From the NCBI GenBank assembly GCA_033961575.1, contig CM066738.1, positions 72,711,478-72,775,477 on the forward strand: a stretch of 64,000 bases of DNA, written 5' to 3'. This document shows positions 11,111-22,800 of this stretch, piece by piece. The notes beneath the pieces are model-generated. The model saw only the letters and a list, made by a program, of their open reading frames with translations. It made no database searches and was not told where the DNA came from. A program made the translations under genes and the position numbers. This stretch comes from Aselliscus stoliczkanus. Lineage: Eukaryota > Chordata > Mammalia > Chiroptera > Hipposideridae. The stretch's first letter is position 1, and each line of letters starts with the position of its first letter.

Positions 11111-13895
11111 CATTAGAGACCCATGGAGAATTTCGATAACAATATCCAATATCTTTTTTTACACTATCTTGGCTTTTGGTGAACTTTCCATAAGTATGCA
11201 AATCCTTCTAATGTTCTGATTAATCTGATAGAAGCAGGAGACAAATTCAATCAATTTGTCCCATACAACATTAAGTCCACTGTCAACAGGACAGCTTCAA
11301 GCAGTAGGATGAGGGCACCCTGCAGTAGTGACCTCAACCAGGACACAGTGTCCTGGATCCAACCAGCTGAACAAATCCCATAAAACAGAAAGCATTCAAC
11401 TTGGAGAGTCAGATAACTTTCTCCTTAAGAGTCTGAACTGACCTTTCCACTTGGCCTGAGGAATTAACTAACCCAGGCACAGGAGGATGCATTAGTGATT
11501 GCACAGGTTCCACTTTGGCCTACAAGGAGGAGATTAGGGCAATTCTCTCATCAATAACAATCCTGGCCAGTGAGCTGAGGCTGAACTTCGAGACCTTCAA
11601 GACCCAAAGTTGTGTCACTGATCTCTTCAGCTAAAGTTAGGGACAAATTTTGGATCCCTTTTTCTAATTGAATGACTCCCATCACAGAGAAATTTCCCTG
11701 CTGGGTGTGGTTAAATAATGTCAGTTATCCCTCTTAGAGGTTGTCCCAAATAATCTAAGGTAGCTTCAGTTTGGAGAGAGCTCCCCAGTCATCTGAGGGC
11801 TACGTGATTTACTGATGATATTTCCTTAATCATCAGACTTTAAGTCTCTTATGAACACTCTTGTGATGCAAGGTAATGCCTGGCTTACACATTAGAATTA
11901 CAGTCCCAGGAGCATCCATGATTCGTCTGGGAAGGAAGTGTTGTTTAAAATTGATGCCTCCTTCCACTCTTAGGTGAGACCTATATAAGTTGGAGGGCAC
12001 AGGCTGACAACATTTCCAACTTGGCCTCCCAACTGGCTGGTAGAGCTTAAATTTATCAGTTCAGTTCAAATGAGTCTAATCCTTATTTCTGGTCTGAGAA
12101 CAATTAGTCCAACCTGTTCTTGTTGTCCATGCTATTAGACAGGAGGCATTCATCTGCCCCATGGAGTGACTGAGTAACGATGACAGAAATACTGGTATTG
12201 ACAGTTATTTGCCTGACTAGATGAAGAAACTGAGGCCATCCCCTGCTGTTTTGCTATACTTGTCAGAGCTATCTGCTGGAGGTTGGCAGACCTAGAAGTC
12301 AATCAAATTTAAGATGCTTGTATCAAATTGGGAAGGCGACACCAGAGTGTTTTTCTTCATGAAGAAGGGTCCAAGGAAGTTAATTAAAGACGAAAACCAT
12401 TAGAATCTCTCCCCTTCCATCCCTCTTGGATTCTCAGATATTCTCTCCTCAAGTGCCAAGGTTGTTATTCACCTTCCATGGCCACAAAAGTGGTGTGTCC
12501 CATTCCAGGAGCTATAATGTCATCTTTTTCTTAATGATTTCCTATTCCTCCTAGATCTTTCATTCAGAGGGGTCAAAGGTGAGAGGCACAAGGTCATTTT
12601 TATAAAACTTACAGACTCATCTCCCCCACCGTGACACTTGTAGGCCACTGTAGAGGGACTCAGTGAGTAGTGTACTCAACCAAATGGCATCCTCCTCCTC
12701 TGTGACTATGTCAGGTTAACAAGAGAATCCTGGTGGCTAAATTCAAATCAAGTTTGGGTCTCATGGACCACCTTTTGGCTGTTCTACTTCCCAGAGGATG
12801 GACAAACCAGATTGGCCTGGGGTTTCTGTTAGGAGAAAGAAAATAACTTCATGCCTAGGAATAGTCAGGTAGAATTAAGAATTTTCAAAATAGGTTTATA
12901 TATTACCACTTCCTGCCAACCATTTTAATTCTAATTATTACCCTGAAAGTGGCCAAGAGAAAATATTCCCTTTCTGGGAATAGCCACATTCAATGACCAA
13001 ATTGTCTTATGAAAATATATGGACCAAGAAAAGGAAATGGAGGCCTTTCCAAGTCTGAATAATACCATATACCTGTGGATGGTAGGGAGTATGGAAGTTC
13101 TATTGAATATTTTGACTATTAGTCAATTATTAGGTAGTTTGTATTATAAAAGGTTCATCATTTTCAGACTGCAATTAGTTCCAAAATTAAAAAACATGAC
13201 ATATTAACTTCAAGGCTATAATGTGGCCTTTCTCACTAGGAGATAAGTGGTTCAGCTTTTGGCAGAAGTCACCAGTCTGGCATGTGGTAGCTCATGCTTC
13301 AGAAACACAGAGTCCTTTCCTTTGAGCTAACATGATGGTGAACTTGTGGCTGTGGTTGGGAAGATGATGGATCCAGGCAACAATGGTAGCAAGCCGGACA
13401 TTGCAGACCCAATCAGGAGCTTGATTCCAGCTGGTCTCATCAGAGCACAGACTCTTTCTGGTTCTAACTGTGGGCATCTACAGGAGTGACCCACATGGTC
13501 TGATTAGCAGTCATATGTTTCCATATTTCATGACCCCAAAGAGGGGTGTATTTAATCTGCCAATCTGTAGTTTTCCAAATGGCAAACCAAAGAGTTAAGC
13601 CAAAGAGTCAGGACTCCAAATGGCCAGGAAAAATAAAATATGGTTCATCAAAGGGATTATTGGCCACGGCTGTGACATGGCTTTGAGTTCTGCCCACTGA
13701 GCAAAGTGACCAGGTCTGTATAGCTGTCAAGGAGGTTTTACAGGCCCAGCAGGCTTAGTGGATACCTTCAAGGAAACCTCTGTGAAACAGTGGCTTTACT
13801 TTAAATGGTAGAATGAGGGATAAAATTTCCTCAAGGGATGGCTACCACTTTTGCATGTAAAGCCAAGATGCAGCTGGGACCAGGCTGATTTTGTT

Positions 13896-14101
13896 GTTCT
13901 TCTTCTCCTTCCTCTTCTCCTCCTCCTCCTCCTCATTCTCCTCCTCCTCCTCCTCCTCCTCCTCCTCCTTCTCCTTCTTTTTCTTCTTCTTCCCCTTCTT
14001 CTTCCCCTTCCCCTTCTCCTTCTCCTTCTCTTCATCCTCACCCTCATCATTCTCCCTTTCTTCTTCTCCTTCTCTTCCTTCTCCTCCTCTCTTCTTTCTT
14101 G
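13896..14101. repeat. Polypyrimidine (TCC/TTC)n tract
   Basis: A 200-bp plus-strand CT tract. Positions 13936-14033 are an uninterrupted run of 98 pyrimidines. Open frames here are poly-Leu, poly-Ser, poly-Glu or poly-Arg artefacts. Such long homopurine-homopyrimidine runs can form triplex (H-DNA) structures. Confidence 0.97.
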
Positions 14102-14378
14102 TCAAGTAGGTCATGTTGAACTCTTCTTACCTTGTTAGCTTTTGAGTTTTAGTTAACCTGCACCAAAAAGGAATACCAGACAGTCACAAGTTTTCTGTGG
14201 GTCACGTGTTCAGTTTTGACAAGAGCCCCTTAGGGAGCTAATGGCTGCTTTCCAAAAAGCATGTACCTGTTTGTCAGTCATGTCAGGTGCGAAACCCCGA
14301 GGGACACCTCTGAGTGGAGGTTGTCTCCCTTTGTGAGAGGCTCCAATAGGCAAAATCATCAGTCACAGAGGCTCAAGT

Positions 14379-14744
14379 TCACTTTAGCTTCTCTTGCTCA
14401 CTGTGAGTATTGCTCAAATCCCATCGTTGAATTTGGGTTTTCCATCCTTTCATGGGACCAGGTATAATAGTAACTTGGGCCCTTGTATCCAATAGTATGA
14501 TACAGTTAGTTTCCTTCTCCTCTCCTGTGCTCCCTAGTATATTCAGACGAGTGCATATGGTTCTCAAGGTCCCACCCTTGAGAGGCAGGTATGAGGGGAC
14601 ATGTAGAGAGAGAGACTCTGGGCTAATAAGTAAGGCTGTGCCATTCACTTTCACTTTCCAGTGACCAATTGCTCCCAACTCAATCAACAAACTTCTAATG
14701 TTTTCAGTCCACCTAAAGCTCAATATACTCACTGTTGACACCAT
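14379..14744 (-). pseudogene. Broken ERV protease-region remnant
   Basis: A 121-codon minus-strand open stretch inside the ERV. Residues 84-96 carry a retroviral aspartic-protease active-site context, but the invariant glycine of the Asp-Thr-Gly-Ala core is replaced by arginine (Asp-Thr-Arg-Ala, residues 86-89). The enzyme would be expected to be inactive. The flanking residues (Leu-Leu before; Gln-Val-Thr-Ile-Ile-Pro-Gly after) fit the protease flap-side pattern. In retroviruses this enzyme matures Gag and Pol. Here it is only a fossil: there is no connected gag or pol frame, and the upstream part of the open stretch is not identifiable. Confidence 0.6.
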
Positions 14745-15111
14745 TCATTTGAGCTTTAGAGACTCACAGCCATATTGCCTTTTGACTAGGGCTGCATGGT
14801 TGCTGCTTTATTGTCCTTGTGACATTTCTTCCTCCTTCCTTCTAAAGGAGAACAGGCAAAAACCAAGACCCCATTTGGGTGCTTGTTCAATCTTACCACT
14901 TTCTGCTCATTCTCTAAATATTCATTAACATTTGTTACTCCCCACTTGCCTACCACTTTAGCAAGAGCATTCTACCAGATCTCAGGAGTCCTTTCATATC
15001 TCTAAACATACCCTGCAGGGTCCTTTTTCCACTTCTAGAAAGGAAAGCCAGGCATCTGTCAGATCCCATTCTCACTACCAATACTGCCAAGAACTAAGAA
15101 GAAATTTTACC

Positions 15112-15850
15112 ATAATTGCAAGATAACAAGTTAGCTACTCTGGACTGAATGTGTCCTCTCCAAATCCATATGTTGAAATCCTAACCCCCAAAGAGATGGT
15201 ATTGGGAGGCCAAGTCTTTGGGAAGTGCTTAGGTCATGAGAATGAAGCCTGCATGAATGTGATTAGTGCTCTTATAAAAGAGGCTCCAGAGAGATCTTTC
15301 ACCCCTCCTGTGGTGTGAGGACACAGCAAAAAGGTGCCAACTACGAACCAGGAAGGGACCCCTCACCAGAATGTGACCATGCTGGCACCTTGATTTGGAC
15401 TTCCCAGCCTCTGGAACGGTGAGAAGTAAATTTCTGTTGTTGATAAGCCACCCAAACAGACTGTGGTATTTTGTTATAGCAGCTTGAAGGGACTAAGATA
15501 TTAGCTTACCAGAGTTTCATGGACACTGAAAGAAGACATGAAACTCCTAGGTCAGAGATAGCGTGGCACAGCAAGCAGTGTAAGCATCAGCACATTTCTT
15601 TCTGTCAGTTTCCCTTGCCCCTAAACTCCAGAGCAGAGATGGCAAGAGACCCAGATAGATGCATGTACATGCGTTACAGAAGAGGATCTCAAATCATTTA
15701 ATGAAGAGTAAGCATGTCTATGCTTTGCTCTAGAAGGATACACTATCTCTATCTTCCAAGGCTCTTGCTTTATAAATGCCCTTAAATAGACAGTTCAGAA
15801 CAAAAGTTAATGTCACACTTGCCAGATGTGATGAAATGCAAGATGTGAAT
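15112..15850 (-). mobile_element. ERV LTR, copy B (5' side), split by MLT1 LTR
   Basis: Positions 15112-15135 and 15501-15850 together correspond to copy A at 10700-11110. The order of shared landmarks is kept on both sides of the MLT1 insertion. It lies on the 5' side of the minus-strand provirus. Confidence 0.65.
15136..15500 (+). mobile_element. MLT1-type MaLR LTR inserted in ERV LTR
   Basis: The LTR begins CTCTGGACTGAATGTGTCC and contains CATATGTTGAAATCCTAACC, CTTATAAAAGAGGC and CACCTTGATTTGGACTTCCC. It then runs through AAATTTCTGTTGTTGATAAG to GGACTAAGATA, the standard order of an MLT1 LTR. Flanking TTAGC at 15131-15135 and 15501-15505 is a plausible 5-bp target duplication, the size expected for MaLR. 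Confidence 0.85.
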
Positions 15851-15904
15851 TGTGTTCCAGTAACAACTTAATGGGTAACTGAGACAGCTTGTTGTATTAA
15901 TGAA

Positions 15905-16335
15905 TAAGTGAGCAATCCAGATCTGGGTTCAAATCTCAACTCTATTCTTAACAGCTTCATTACTTTAGTAATGACTGAATTTCAGTTCCGGCATATATAA
16001 AATGACAGAACAGCAACAAATTTTGTCTGAGTGTTTACTATAATTCCAAGCACTATTCTAAGTGTTTTTAACATACTATCTTATTTAAACTTTATAATAA
16101 TCATAGGAAATAGAAAAAACAATGTTTTCAATTTCATCAATGAGGAAATAGGGCACAGATATGTTAAGTTCCTTGCTCACTGTCACACAGCTTGTTAGCA
16201 CCGAAGTGAGGATTTGAATCCATGCAGTCTCAATGGTTTTAAGTACTACTCTCTGCATTCTACATGGGACCTAATAGAAATACCTGCTTCACAGGGGTGT
16301 TGTATGAGGATGGAAAGGACTGTTAGGTTCTTAAT
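15905..16335 (+). mobile_element. MIR SINE, split
   Basis: The first part, about 15905-16010, has GATCTGGGTTCAAATCTCAA and later TTTCAGTTCCGGCATATATA. The second, about 16268-16335, has AATAGAAATACCTGCTTCAC and GGGTGTTGTATGAGG. Together they read as one plus-strand MIR interrupted by an antisense MIR. Confidence 0.65.
16020..16262 (-). mobile_element. MIR SINE, antisense, nested
   Basis: AGCACTATTCTAAGTGTTTT, then AATGAGGAAATAGGGCACAG, then CTCACTGTCACACAGCTTGT and GATTTGAATCCATGCAG is an antisense MIR. It interrupts a sense MIR. Confidence 0.75.
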
Positions 16336-16339
16336 CAAG

Positions 16340-17515
16340 GACTATTTAGTTTCTCTTCTTAAAGTTAGTTAAAAAATTAAAAAGAAACCTAACATCTTGG
16401 AATCTGCTTTTAAAGAAATGATTATTGTTACTTCATCAAGTAAAAGTGGAAAAATATGTTCCCCCCACAACAAAAGGGGAGAAAGGCTGAACAGGGGTAC
16501 AGAGTGGCGACAGGGATTAAACTCAGGCCCAGTCCAGGCTGAGGAGGAAAAGCCACCCACAGTGGTGCCTGGACCCCCAGGTGTCTGTGAAAGGCTGTGT
16601 AGAATTGCAGGCTCTGGCCCTGAAATAGCTCTTCCTTCATCAACTCCAGATGAACCAACCCATAGAGAGAGCTAGGTGAAAGAATCGCCTAAGAAATACT
16701 CTGAGAACTAACAATGGGGCCTCTAATTCATAGCAGCCTAGAACAAGCTAGGTCTCTTTGTGCTCCTGTCTGGGTGTTGTAGTTGTGGTAATCGGAGCTG
16801 CCTGCTATCATCACCATATACAACAGCCTTGGCATGGGGCTCCACTGCATCTCCAAAAAAGAAAGAAAAATCTTGTGGTTTTAAAAGAGACACGGCCAAA
16901 AATATAACTTTAAAAAGCCTATACATTTAGTGAATGTATAACAAGTAAATTTGAAACATATTTAGTGGAGATACATTTATATGTTATTAATTCTCTTGGA
17001 GGTTAATTTATGCATCCCTGTGTAATGTTGGCATTCAATAGATATTGACATCACATGCTGCTTAGAATCATTTCACACAGACACTTGGACAAAACGAATA
17101 AAATGACATTTGATAGATTTTATGATCCAATTATTCATTCCCAATGTATGTTCTTTCCTTATAATTATATGCTTTTTGGATAAATATGAAAGATTTTTTT
17201 GTGTGGATTTAGTAATTTAAAATTCCCATTGCATTCACTTGGCAATGGTCCCTAATGAGACAAAGGTACTTTATTCTATTAAAGTGTTATTAACTGGGCT
17301 GGACTGAAAACTAGATAAAGAAAAAGGCAAGGTAAACCCTTCCCATATTGCTCTTAACTTATTGGTCCTGAGAAACTGTAATCCCCAAGTAGAGATAAGG
17401 AATTGAAGACTGTTGTACTTAATACTACCTAGGAAAACGGGAATCAGTCAAAATCTGAGGAATCATGTTGAAGTTGAACTCAAATGGCACTGTGTGCCTA
17501 CCACTGTTACAGCAC
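16340..17515. other. Unique non-coding DNA
   Basis: No gene or repeat could be assigned. The frame at 16397-16675 (92 codons) has no recognisable domain. AT-rich sequence with TTAATTTATGCATCCC lies near 17000. Confidence 0.45.
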
Positions 17516-17519
17516 CTCT

Positions 17520-17960
17520 TTCTGTCTTATTTCATTACCAGCATATATCCCCTTCTGGGCAGTTGGTTCCTCAAGGGCCATGACCACGTCTAAGTCATCA
17601 TTACATCCTAGGTCTAGAACAGACAAGGCTCATAAGAAATATTCCCTTTTTTAGGTCTGGCCACCTGCTTTCCTTTGTCATAAACATTAGCTTTGCTAAA
17701 GGTATACACAACTAGTTACACTGTCTGATGCCTCCGGTTCTTTGCACATACTGTTCTGTCTACCTGCAATACTTTATTCTCTATATGAATCTTGCTAACT
17801 CCTATTTGTCTTTCAGAGCTCCTCCTCCTGGAAGACTTCCCTGATTCCCCATCCTGATTTCATGCTCTCTGTTTGTGTTGCCCTGGCATCTGTGTAGATG
17901 GCTCTCAGATCTCTTGCTGTAATTCATGACTGGCCTTGTGGGCACAGGCCAGTAATGTAA
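17520..17960 (+). mobile_element. L2 LINE 3' fragments
   Basis: CCTCCTCCTGGAAGACTTCC followed by CTGATTCCCC, and upstream CTGCAATACTTTATTCTC and CTAACTCCTATTTGTCTTTC, follow the L2 3' pattern. The preceding CTCAAGGGCCATGACCACGT resembles the L2 end. Strongly diverged. Confidence 0.5.
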
Positions 17961-17989
17961 ATAAATATTCATATTTTACACTCTATTAA

Positions 17990-19318
17990 TAATATCTTTT
18001 AATAAGCAAATTTTTTATGTTTATAAAGTCCAATGCACCAATTATTTCCTGATTGGCTAGTGTTTTTCTGTGTGTCCAGTTTAAGAAATCTTTGCTTACC
18101 CCCAAGTTGAGAAGTTATTTTCGTGTATTATCTTTTAGAAGCTTTATTGCTTTTCCTTTTGCATTTTAGGTTTATCATCCATCTGGTATTGATTTTTGTG
18201 TTTGGTTTGAGGCATGGATCAAGGTGTGTTTTGTTCCCATATGGATATTCAATTACTCCAGTACCATTTATTGAATACACAATCCCTTCCCCACTGAATT
18301 GCAAAGGGGCTTTGTCATTCATCACGTGACTATGAAAGTCTGGATCTGTCTGTGAATTTCCTATTCCCGTCCCTTTGATCTCTTTGTCAATCTTTGCATA
18401 AATACTACTTGGTTTTAATTACTGTAGCTTTACAATAAAACTTGATATCTGATAAATGAAGTCCTTCAACTTTGTTCTTCAAGACGGTCTACTACTCTTG
18501 ATCTTTTGCATTCTACATAAATTCAATTTTCATAAAAATTGCTGGAATTTTTATTGTAATTGCCTTGAAACTGTAAATCAAATATAATCAAATCTAAATT
18601 TGGGGGGGGAATTTACATTTTTACAATATTGTCTTCTAATTCATGAACAAGTACATTCTTCTTCTTCTTAATTTTCTATTGGTAATATTTTATGGTGTGT
18701 GTATAGTTTTGTACAATCTTTTATTAGATTTGTCCCAATATTTGATATTTTTTTAATTTAAAAGGTATTTTAATAATGCAACTTTGTTACTAACACATGG
18801 AAATACGTTTAATTTTTGTATATTGTATTTACAACAACCTTGCTAAATTCATTAATAATTCTTATAGTATTTTATAAAATCATGAATTGGTGTTGAACTT
18901 CTGAATTTATTAAAATGAACATAAATATTTTATCTTTTATTTTTATTATGTGGTGAACTCTATTGATTGATTTTAAAATGTTAAGGCAATCTTGAATTTT
19001 AGGAATAAGCCATTTTGTTCATGATGCATTATCTTAAGATATTGACAGATTATATTTTCTAAGTTTATGCTTAGGTGTTTTATACCTATATTCATGAGTG
19101 ATATTGGTCTTTAATTTTTCTTTCTTGTGCAATCCTTGTTACATTGTGGTATTAATATTATAATAGCAGCATATAATGAATTGGGAAGGGTTACCTCTTT
19201 ATTTTTATACTCTGTAACAGTTTATGTAAAATTGCTGTTATTCTTTCAATTTTTGGAAGAAATCACTGGTGAAAACATCTGGCCCTGAAATTTATTTTGC
19301 AGGAAGACTTAAAAAAAC
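17990..19318 (-). mobile_element. Old L1M LINE, minus strand (part 1)
   Basis: Antisense L1M ORF2 is recognisable from landmarks such as TTGCTTACCCCCAAGTTGAG, GGCATGGATCAAGGTGTG, CAGTACCATTTATTGAATAC, CCCCACTGAATTGCAAAGG and TTAATTACTGTAGCTTTAC. No frame survives. The element continues beyond the nested ERVL LTR and the HAL1-like insertion. Confidence 0.8.
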
Positions 19319-19326
19319 TAAATTAG

Positions 19327-20030
19327 TGCATCAGTCAAGTCCAGACATGAGACAGACACCACACAGTAATTTAAATGGGGAAAGTTTAATATAAAGAGTT
19401 ACTAGATATTTATAGCATTTTAGCTATTAAAAGGGAACAAAGAGAATGCTAAAGAATACTCTAGGGCTGAAGAAGAATACTTAAGGCAGCAACAAACTTG
19501 AAAGTGGGTTGTTCCCTCTCTTAGTTTGGGATTCAAGTTTTGTGGAAGGAGGCATGACTGCAGACCACTAGATACTGGAGACATTTTTTGGGTTTCCATG
19601 GGACAGAGCTCATCTACAGCTAGTGGGCTGAGGCTGGCAGGCATAGAATTATGGGTCAGGAATGGCAAACTGAAAGCTTCTGGCTGGAGTGCTAGCTGGC
19701 CAAGGCTGGCATATAGGAAACTTGAGGTAAGAAACCCCCTATTGGGATGCTGGAAGACTGAAGGCTGATGAACTGGGAACTGTGGTCCAGGGTAGCAAGC
19801 TGGCAGGAGAGTGCTTCTGGGTGTCTGCCTGCTGTTGGCTATGTGCACCATACGAACAAACTGAGAAAAGTACATTGGAACCAGGAAGAAAGGGTTTTTC
19901 CCTCTCCAGATGTCCTTCTAGAACCCTCTGCTGAGAAAGCTTAAGGTTGTGCCAGCCTGCAAAAGAGAAATGTTTTAGTATCACAAACAAAGCAATGAAG
20001 GGTGGATTTGGAGCTAAGAAATAACTGACA
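19327..20030 (-). mobile_element. ERVL-type LTR inserted in L1M
   Basis: About 700 bp interrupts the L1M. The L1 text ...AAAACTAAATT before it resumes as TTAAATTCAATTTTGTAGAC after it. TAAATT occurs at both junctions (19319-19324 and 20035-20040). Inside, GGGGAAAGTTTAATATAAAG and the CTCTCCAGATGTCCTTCTAG end resemble MLT2/ERVL LTRs in antisense. The long open frame 19420-19875 on the minus strand lies within it and is not a gene. Confidence 0.6.
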
Positions 20031-20034
20031 GAAT

Positions 20035-21481
20035 TAAATTCAATTTTGTAGACAAACATAGGACTATTCAGAATTTACAATTCTTATGTCAGCTTTGATA
20101 AGGTGTCTTTTTCATAGAATTTTCCCATTTCATCTAAAATTTCAAACTTAGAGTCACAAATTTGTTTATAACAACCTCTCATTACCGTTTTAAATGTCTG
20201 TTGCGTCTGTAGTGATAGCATCTATTGTTTTTAATATTGATAACGAGTTCCTTATTCTCTTTTTTCTTGATTAGTCTTGCTAAGTATTTGCTAATATTAA
20301 CATTTTCAAAGTTTCACTTTGTTGCCTTGATGATTTTCTCTATTGTATGTTTGTTTTCTATTTCAGTATGTTCTGTTTTCATCTTTATCCTCCCCCTGCC
20401 CCCCCCAACGCCTCCGCTTTCTTTTCGCTTGATTTGCAGTCTTTTATTAACTTCTTGATATGGATGCTATCTTGAGGATTTTAAGCCTTTTCCTCTTTCT
20501 TGTTTGTGCATTTAAGGCTACACATTTCCTGTGAGTATTCCTTTATTTTCATCATGCAAGTGTTGATATGTTATATTTTAATTATTGAATTAAAAATATT
20601 ATCTAATTTCTATTGTAATATATTTTTTCATTTATCCATGAATTAATGTGCAAGCATTTGTAGATTTCTAGCTTAATTTCAGAGGTCAGGGAATATATTC
20701 TGCATTATTAAATTCCTTTGAAATTTGTTGGAGACTTGCTTTATGACCAAGCATATGGCCAAGAACCAAGAGACTCCCATGTACATTTAAAAAAAAATTG
20801 TATTGAGAAGTTGTTGTATGTTATGGTTTGTTATATTAACTAGGTTAAGTTTATTAATTATGTGGCTCGAATCACCTACAATATATTTACTATTTTGGGT
20901 GGTCTGCTTGTTCTATTAGTTACTAGAAATGTTATAAACTTAGAAGTATGGGGGTTTACCCATTTCTCCATTTAGTTCAGTCAGTTTTTGCTTTAAATAT
21001 TTAGAGCCTGTACAATTTGTTGCATATGGTTTTAGAATTATTATATAGTCTGTGGATTGACACTTTTATCATTATGGAATATCCCTCTTTTTCTCTAGTA
21101 ATACTTGTTGCCTTAAAGTTTATTATGTCTGATATTATTATAGCTACAACAAACAACTTTTGGCTATGGAGTACATGGTATATCTTTTCCAACATTTTAC
21201 TTTCAAATTTTAAGGTATGCTTTTGTCTCTTACAAGCACATATAGTGAGATTTTATTTGCTTTATCCATTCCAGTTGTGTTTATATTTAATTGGAATGTT
21301 TGTTCTCTTTCCATTTAGTGTAATTACAGATATATCTGATTTACATGTATCACCTTATTTGTTTTCTGTGTTTTCGTCTGTTTTTTTTCTACTTATGACC
21401 TTCTTTTGCATCCATTATATAATTGGTATGAAGTTATACATTTTTTTCTCTTTTTAAAAAGAAATTTCAATATTCATTCTT
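20035..21481 (-). mobile_element. Old L1M LINE, minus strand (part 2)
   Basis: Continuation of the L1M: TTTATGACCAAGCATATGGCC, CAGTCAGTTTTTGCTTTAAA, CATTATGGAATATCCCTCTT and TTTGTCTCTTACAAGCACAT are antisense landmarks of the L1 endonuclease region. It ends at the HAL1-like insertion with AATATTCATTCTT (21469-21481). Confidence 0.8.
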
Positions 21482-21484
21482 TTT

Positions 21485-22140
21485 TTTTCATTTTTTAAGA
21501 TTTCTATTAAACTATACTTAACATACAATATTTTATTACTGTCAGGTGTACACCATAGTTATTAAATATTTATACACCTAAAGAAACAATCACAATGATA
21601 GGTGTAGTAACCATCTGACACTGTACCATGCTATCACAATATTATTGACTTATGCTGTACATTACATCCACGTGACTTATTTGTTTTATACCTGGAAATT
21701 TTAACCTCTTATTCCTCTTCATCTTCATCTATAATTTTTAAATTATAGTTAACATTCAATATTATTTTATATTAATTTCAGGTATATAGTAGCATAGTGA
21801 TTACACATTTATATAATTTAAGAAGTGATCCTCCTGATTAGTCTAGTACCCATCTGGCACTATAGGTGTTACCATATTATTAGCTATATTCCCTAAGCTT
21901 TACTTTATATCCCCATGACTATTTTGTAATTACCAATTAACTACTTCTTAATGCCTTTACCTTTTTCACCCTACCTCAATCCCCCACCCTGACAAACTTA
22001 GTACTCATCTGACACCATACATAGTTATTCCAATATTATTGATGATATTCCTTATGCTATACTCTACATCCCCATGACTACTTTAAACCAACCAATTTGT
22101 ACTTCTTAATCCCTTCCGCTTTTTCACCTTTCCCTAACAC
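21485..22140 (-). repeat. Three diverged tandem units in the L1 3' UTR
   Basis: Three successive blocks, about 21520-21690, 21750-21950 and 21975-22110, repeat the same order: CATCTGACAC/CATCTGGCAC, then CACAATATTATTGACTTATG or a variant, then CATCC(C/A)C.TGACTA/TGACTT, then a polypyrimidine stretch. Divergence between units is substantial. The unit matches the usual single-copy 3' UTR segment of laurasiatherian L1. Confidence 0.65.
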
Positions 22141-22588
22141 TCCTCCCATCTGGCAACCATCTGTGTTTTTCTGTCTGACATGTTCCACTCAGCACAATAC
22201 CCTCCAGGTTCACCCATGCCACTACAGATGACAAAAACTCATTCCCTTCTCTGACCATGAAACATTTCATTGAATATATGTATCACCTACTCTTTATTCA
22301 CTCATCTATTGATGGACATCCAGGTTGCCTCCACATATTGGCCATTATAAACAATGCTGCAATGAACATATGGATGCACAAATCCCTTCAAAGTTCTATT
22401 TTGGGTTTCTTTGGATAAATAGCCCAAAGTGGGATTACTGGGCCCTTCTTTGTCTCTTGTTATAGTCTTTTTTTTTAAAGTCTATTTTGTTTGGTATAAC
22501 TGTTACTACCACAGGTTTTTTCCTTTTGTTTCCATTTTCATAAAACATCTTTGTCTATTTCATTACTTTCAGTCTGTGTGTGTCTTTT

Positions 22589-22675
22589 TTTTTTTTAGAG
22601 GGCAGTGTGGGATCCGAACTGGGACCGCTGGCGTCCCAAGCCAGCTCCTAACCACTGCACCACTCGGCCGGCCGA
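22589..22675 (-). mobile_element. Short tRNA-derived SINE (internally deleted)
   Basis: The reverse complement starts near GGCCGGCCGAGTGG, has a B-box-like GTTCGGATCC and ends CTGCCCTCTAAAA. GTGTGTGTCTTTT at 22576-22588 and 22676-22688 is the target duplication. Compared with the copy at 42707, the TATGAGGGCCAGTAACA piece after CCCACA is missing. Confidence 0.9.
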
Positions 22676-22731
22676 GTGTGTGTCTTTTGATCTGAAGGGA
22701 GTATCTTGTAGGCTGAATATGTAAGGGTCTT

Positions 22732-22800
22732 TTTTTTTTTTTTTTTGAGGACAGTGTCACTGGCCCTCATATGTGGGACCAAACCAGGGCCGCTGGCTTC
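22732..22800 (-). mobile_element. 5'-truncated short SINE
   Basis: Only the 3' part of the short SINE is present. TGTAAGGGTCTT flanks it at 22720-22731 and 22801-22812. It shares GGTTTGGTCCC, a one-base deletion in the B box, with the copy at 45814. Confidence 0.9.

Larger units (their letters stand above)
11111..15111 (-). mobile_element. Degenerate internal region of minus-strand ERV
   Basis: About 4 kb lies between the two related LTR copies. The only motif I can read securely is a broken retroviral protease active site on the minus strand near 14,480-14,490, which sets the orientation (5' LTR at the high-coordinate end). The rest of pol and any env are too decayed to read by eye. At roughly 4 kb plus a pyrimidine tract it is shorter than a full provirus, so it has probably lost sequence. 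Class III (ERVL-like) is my guess from LTR character and age. Confidence 0.55.

Noticed and set aside
13796..14138. Frames of 84-95 codons in the pyrimidine tract
   Set aside because: Poly-Arg, poly-Glu, poly-Leu and poly-Ser translations of a simple repeat.
19420..19875. 151-codon minus-strand frame
   Set aside because: It lies inside an ERVL-type LTR inserted in L1M. LTRs are non-coding, and the translation shows no retroviral or cellular domain.
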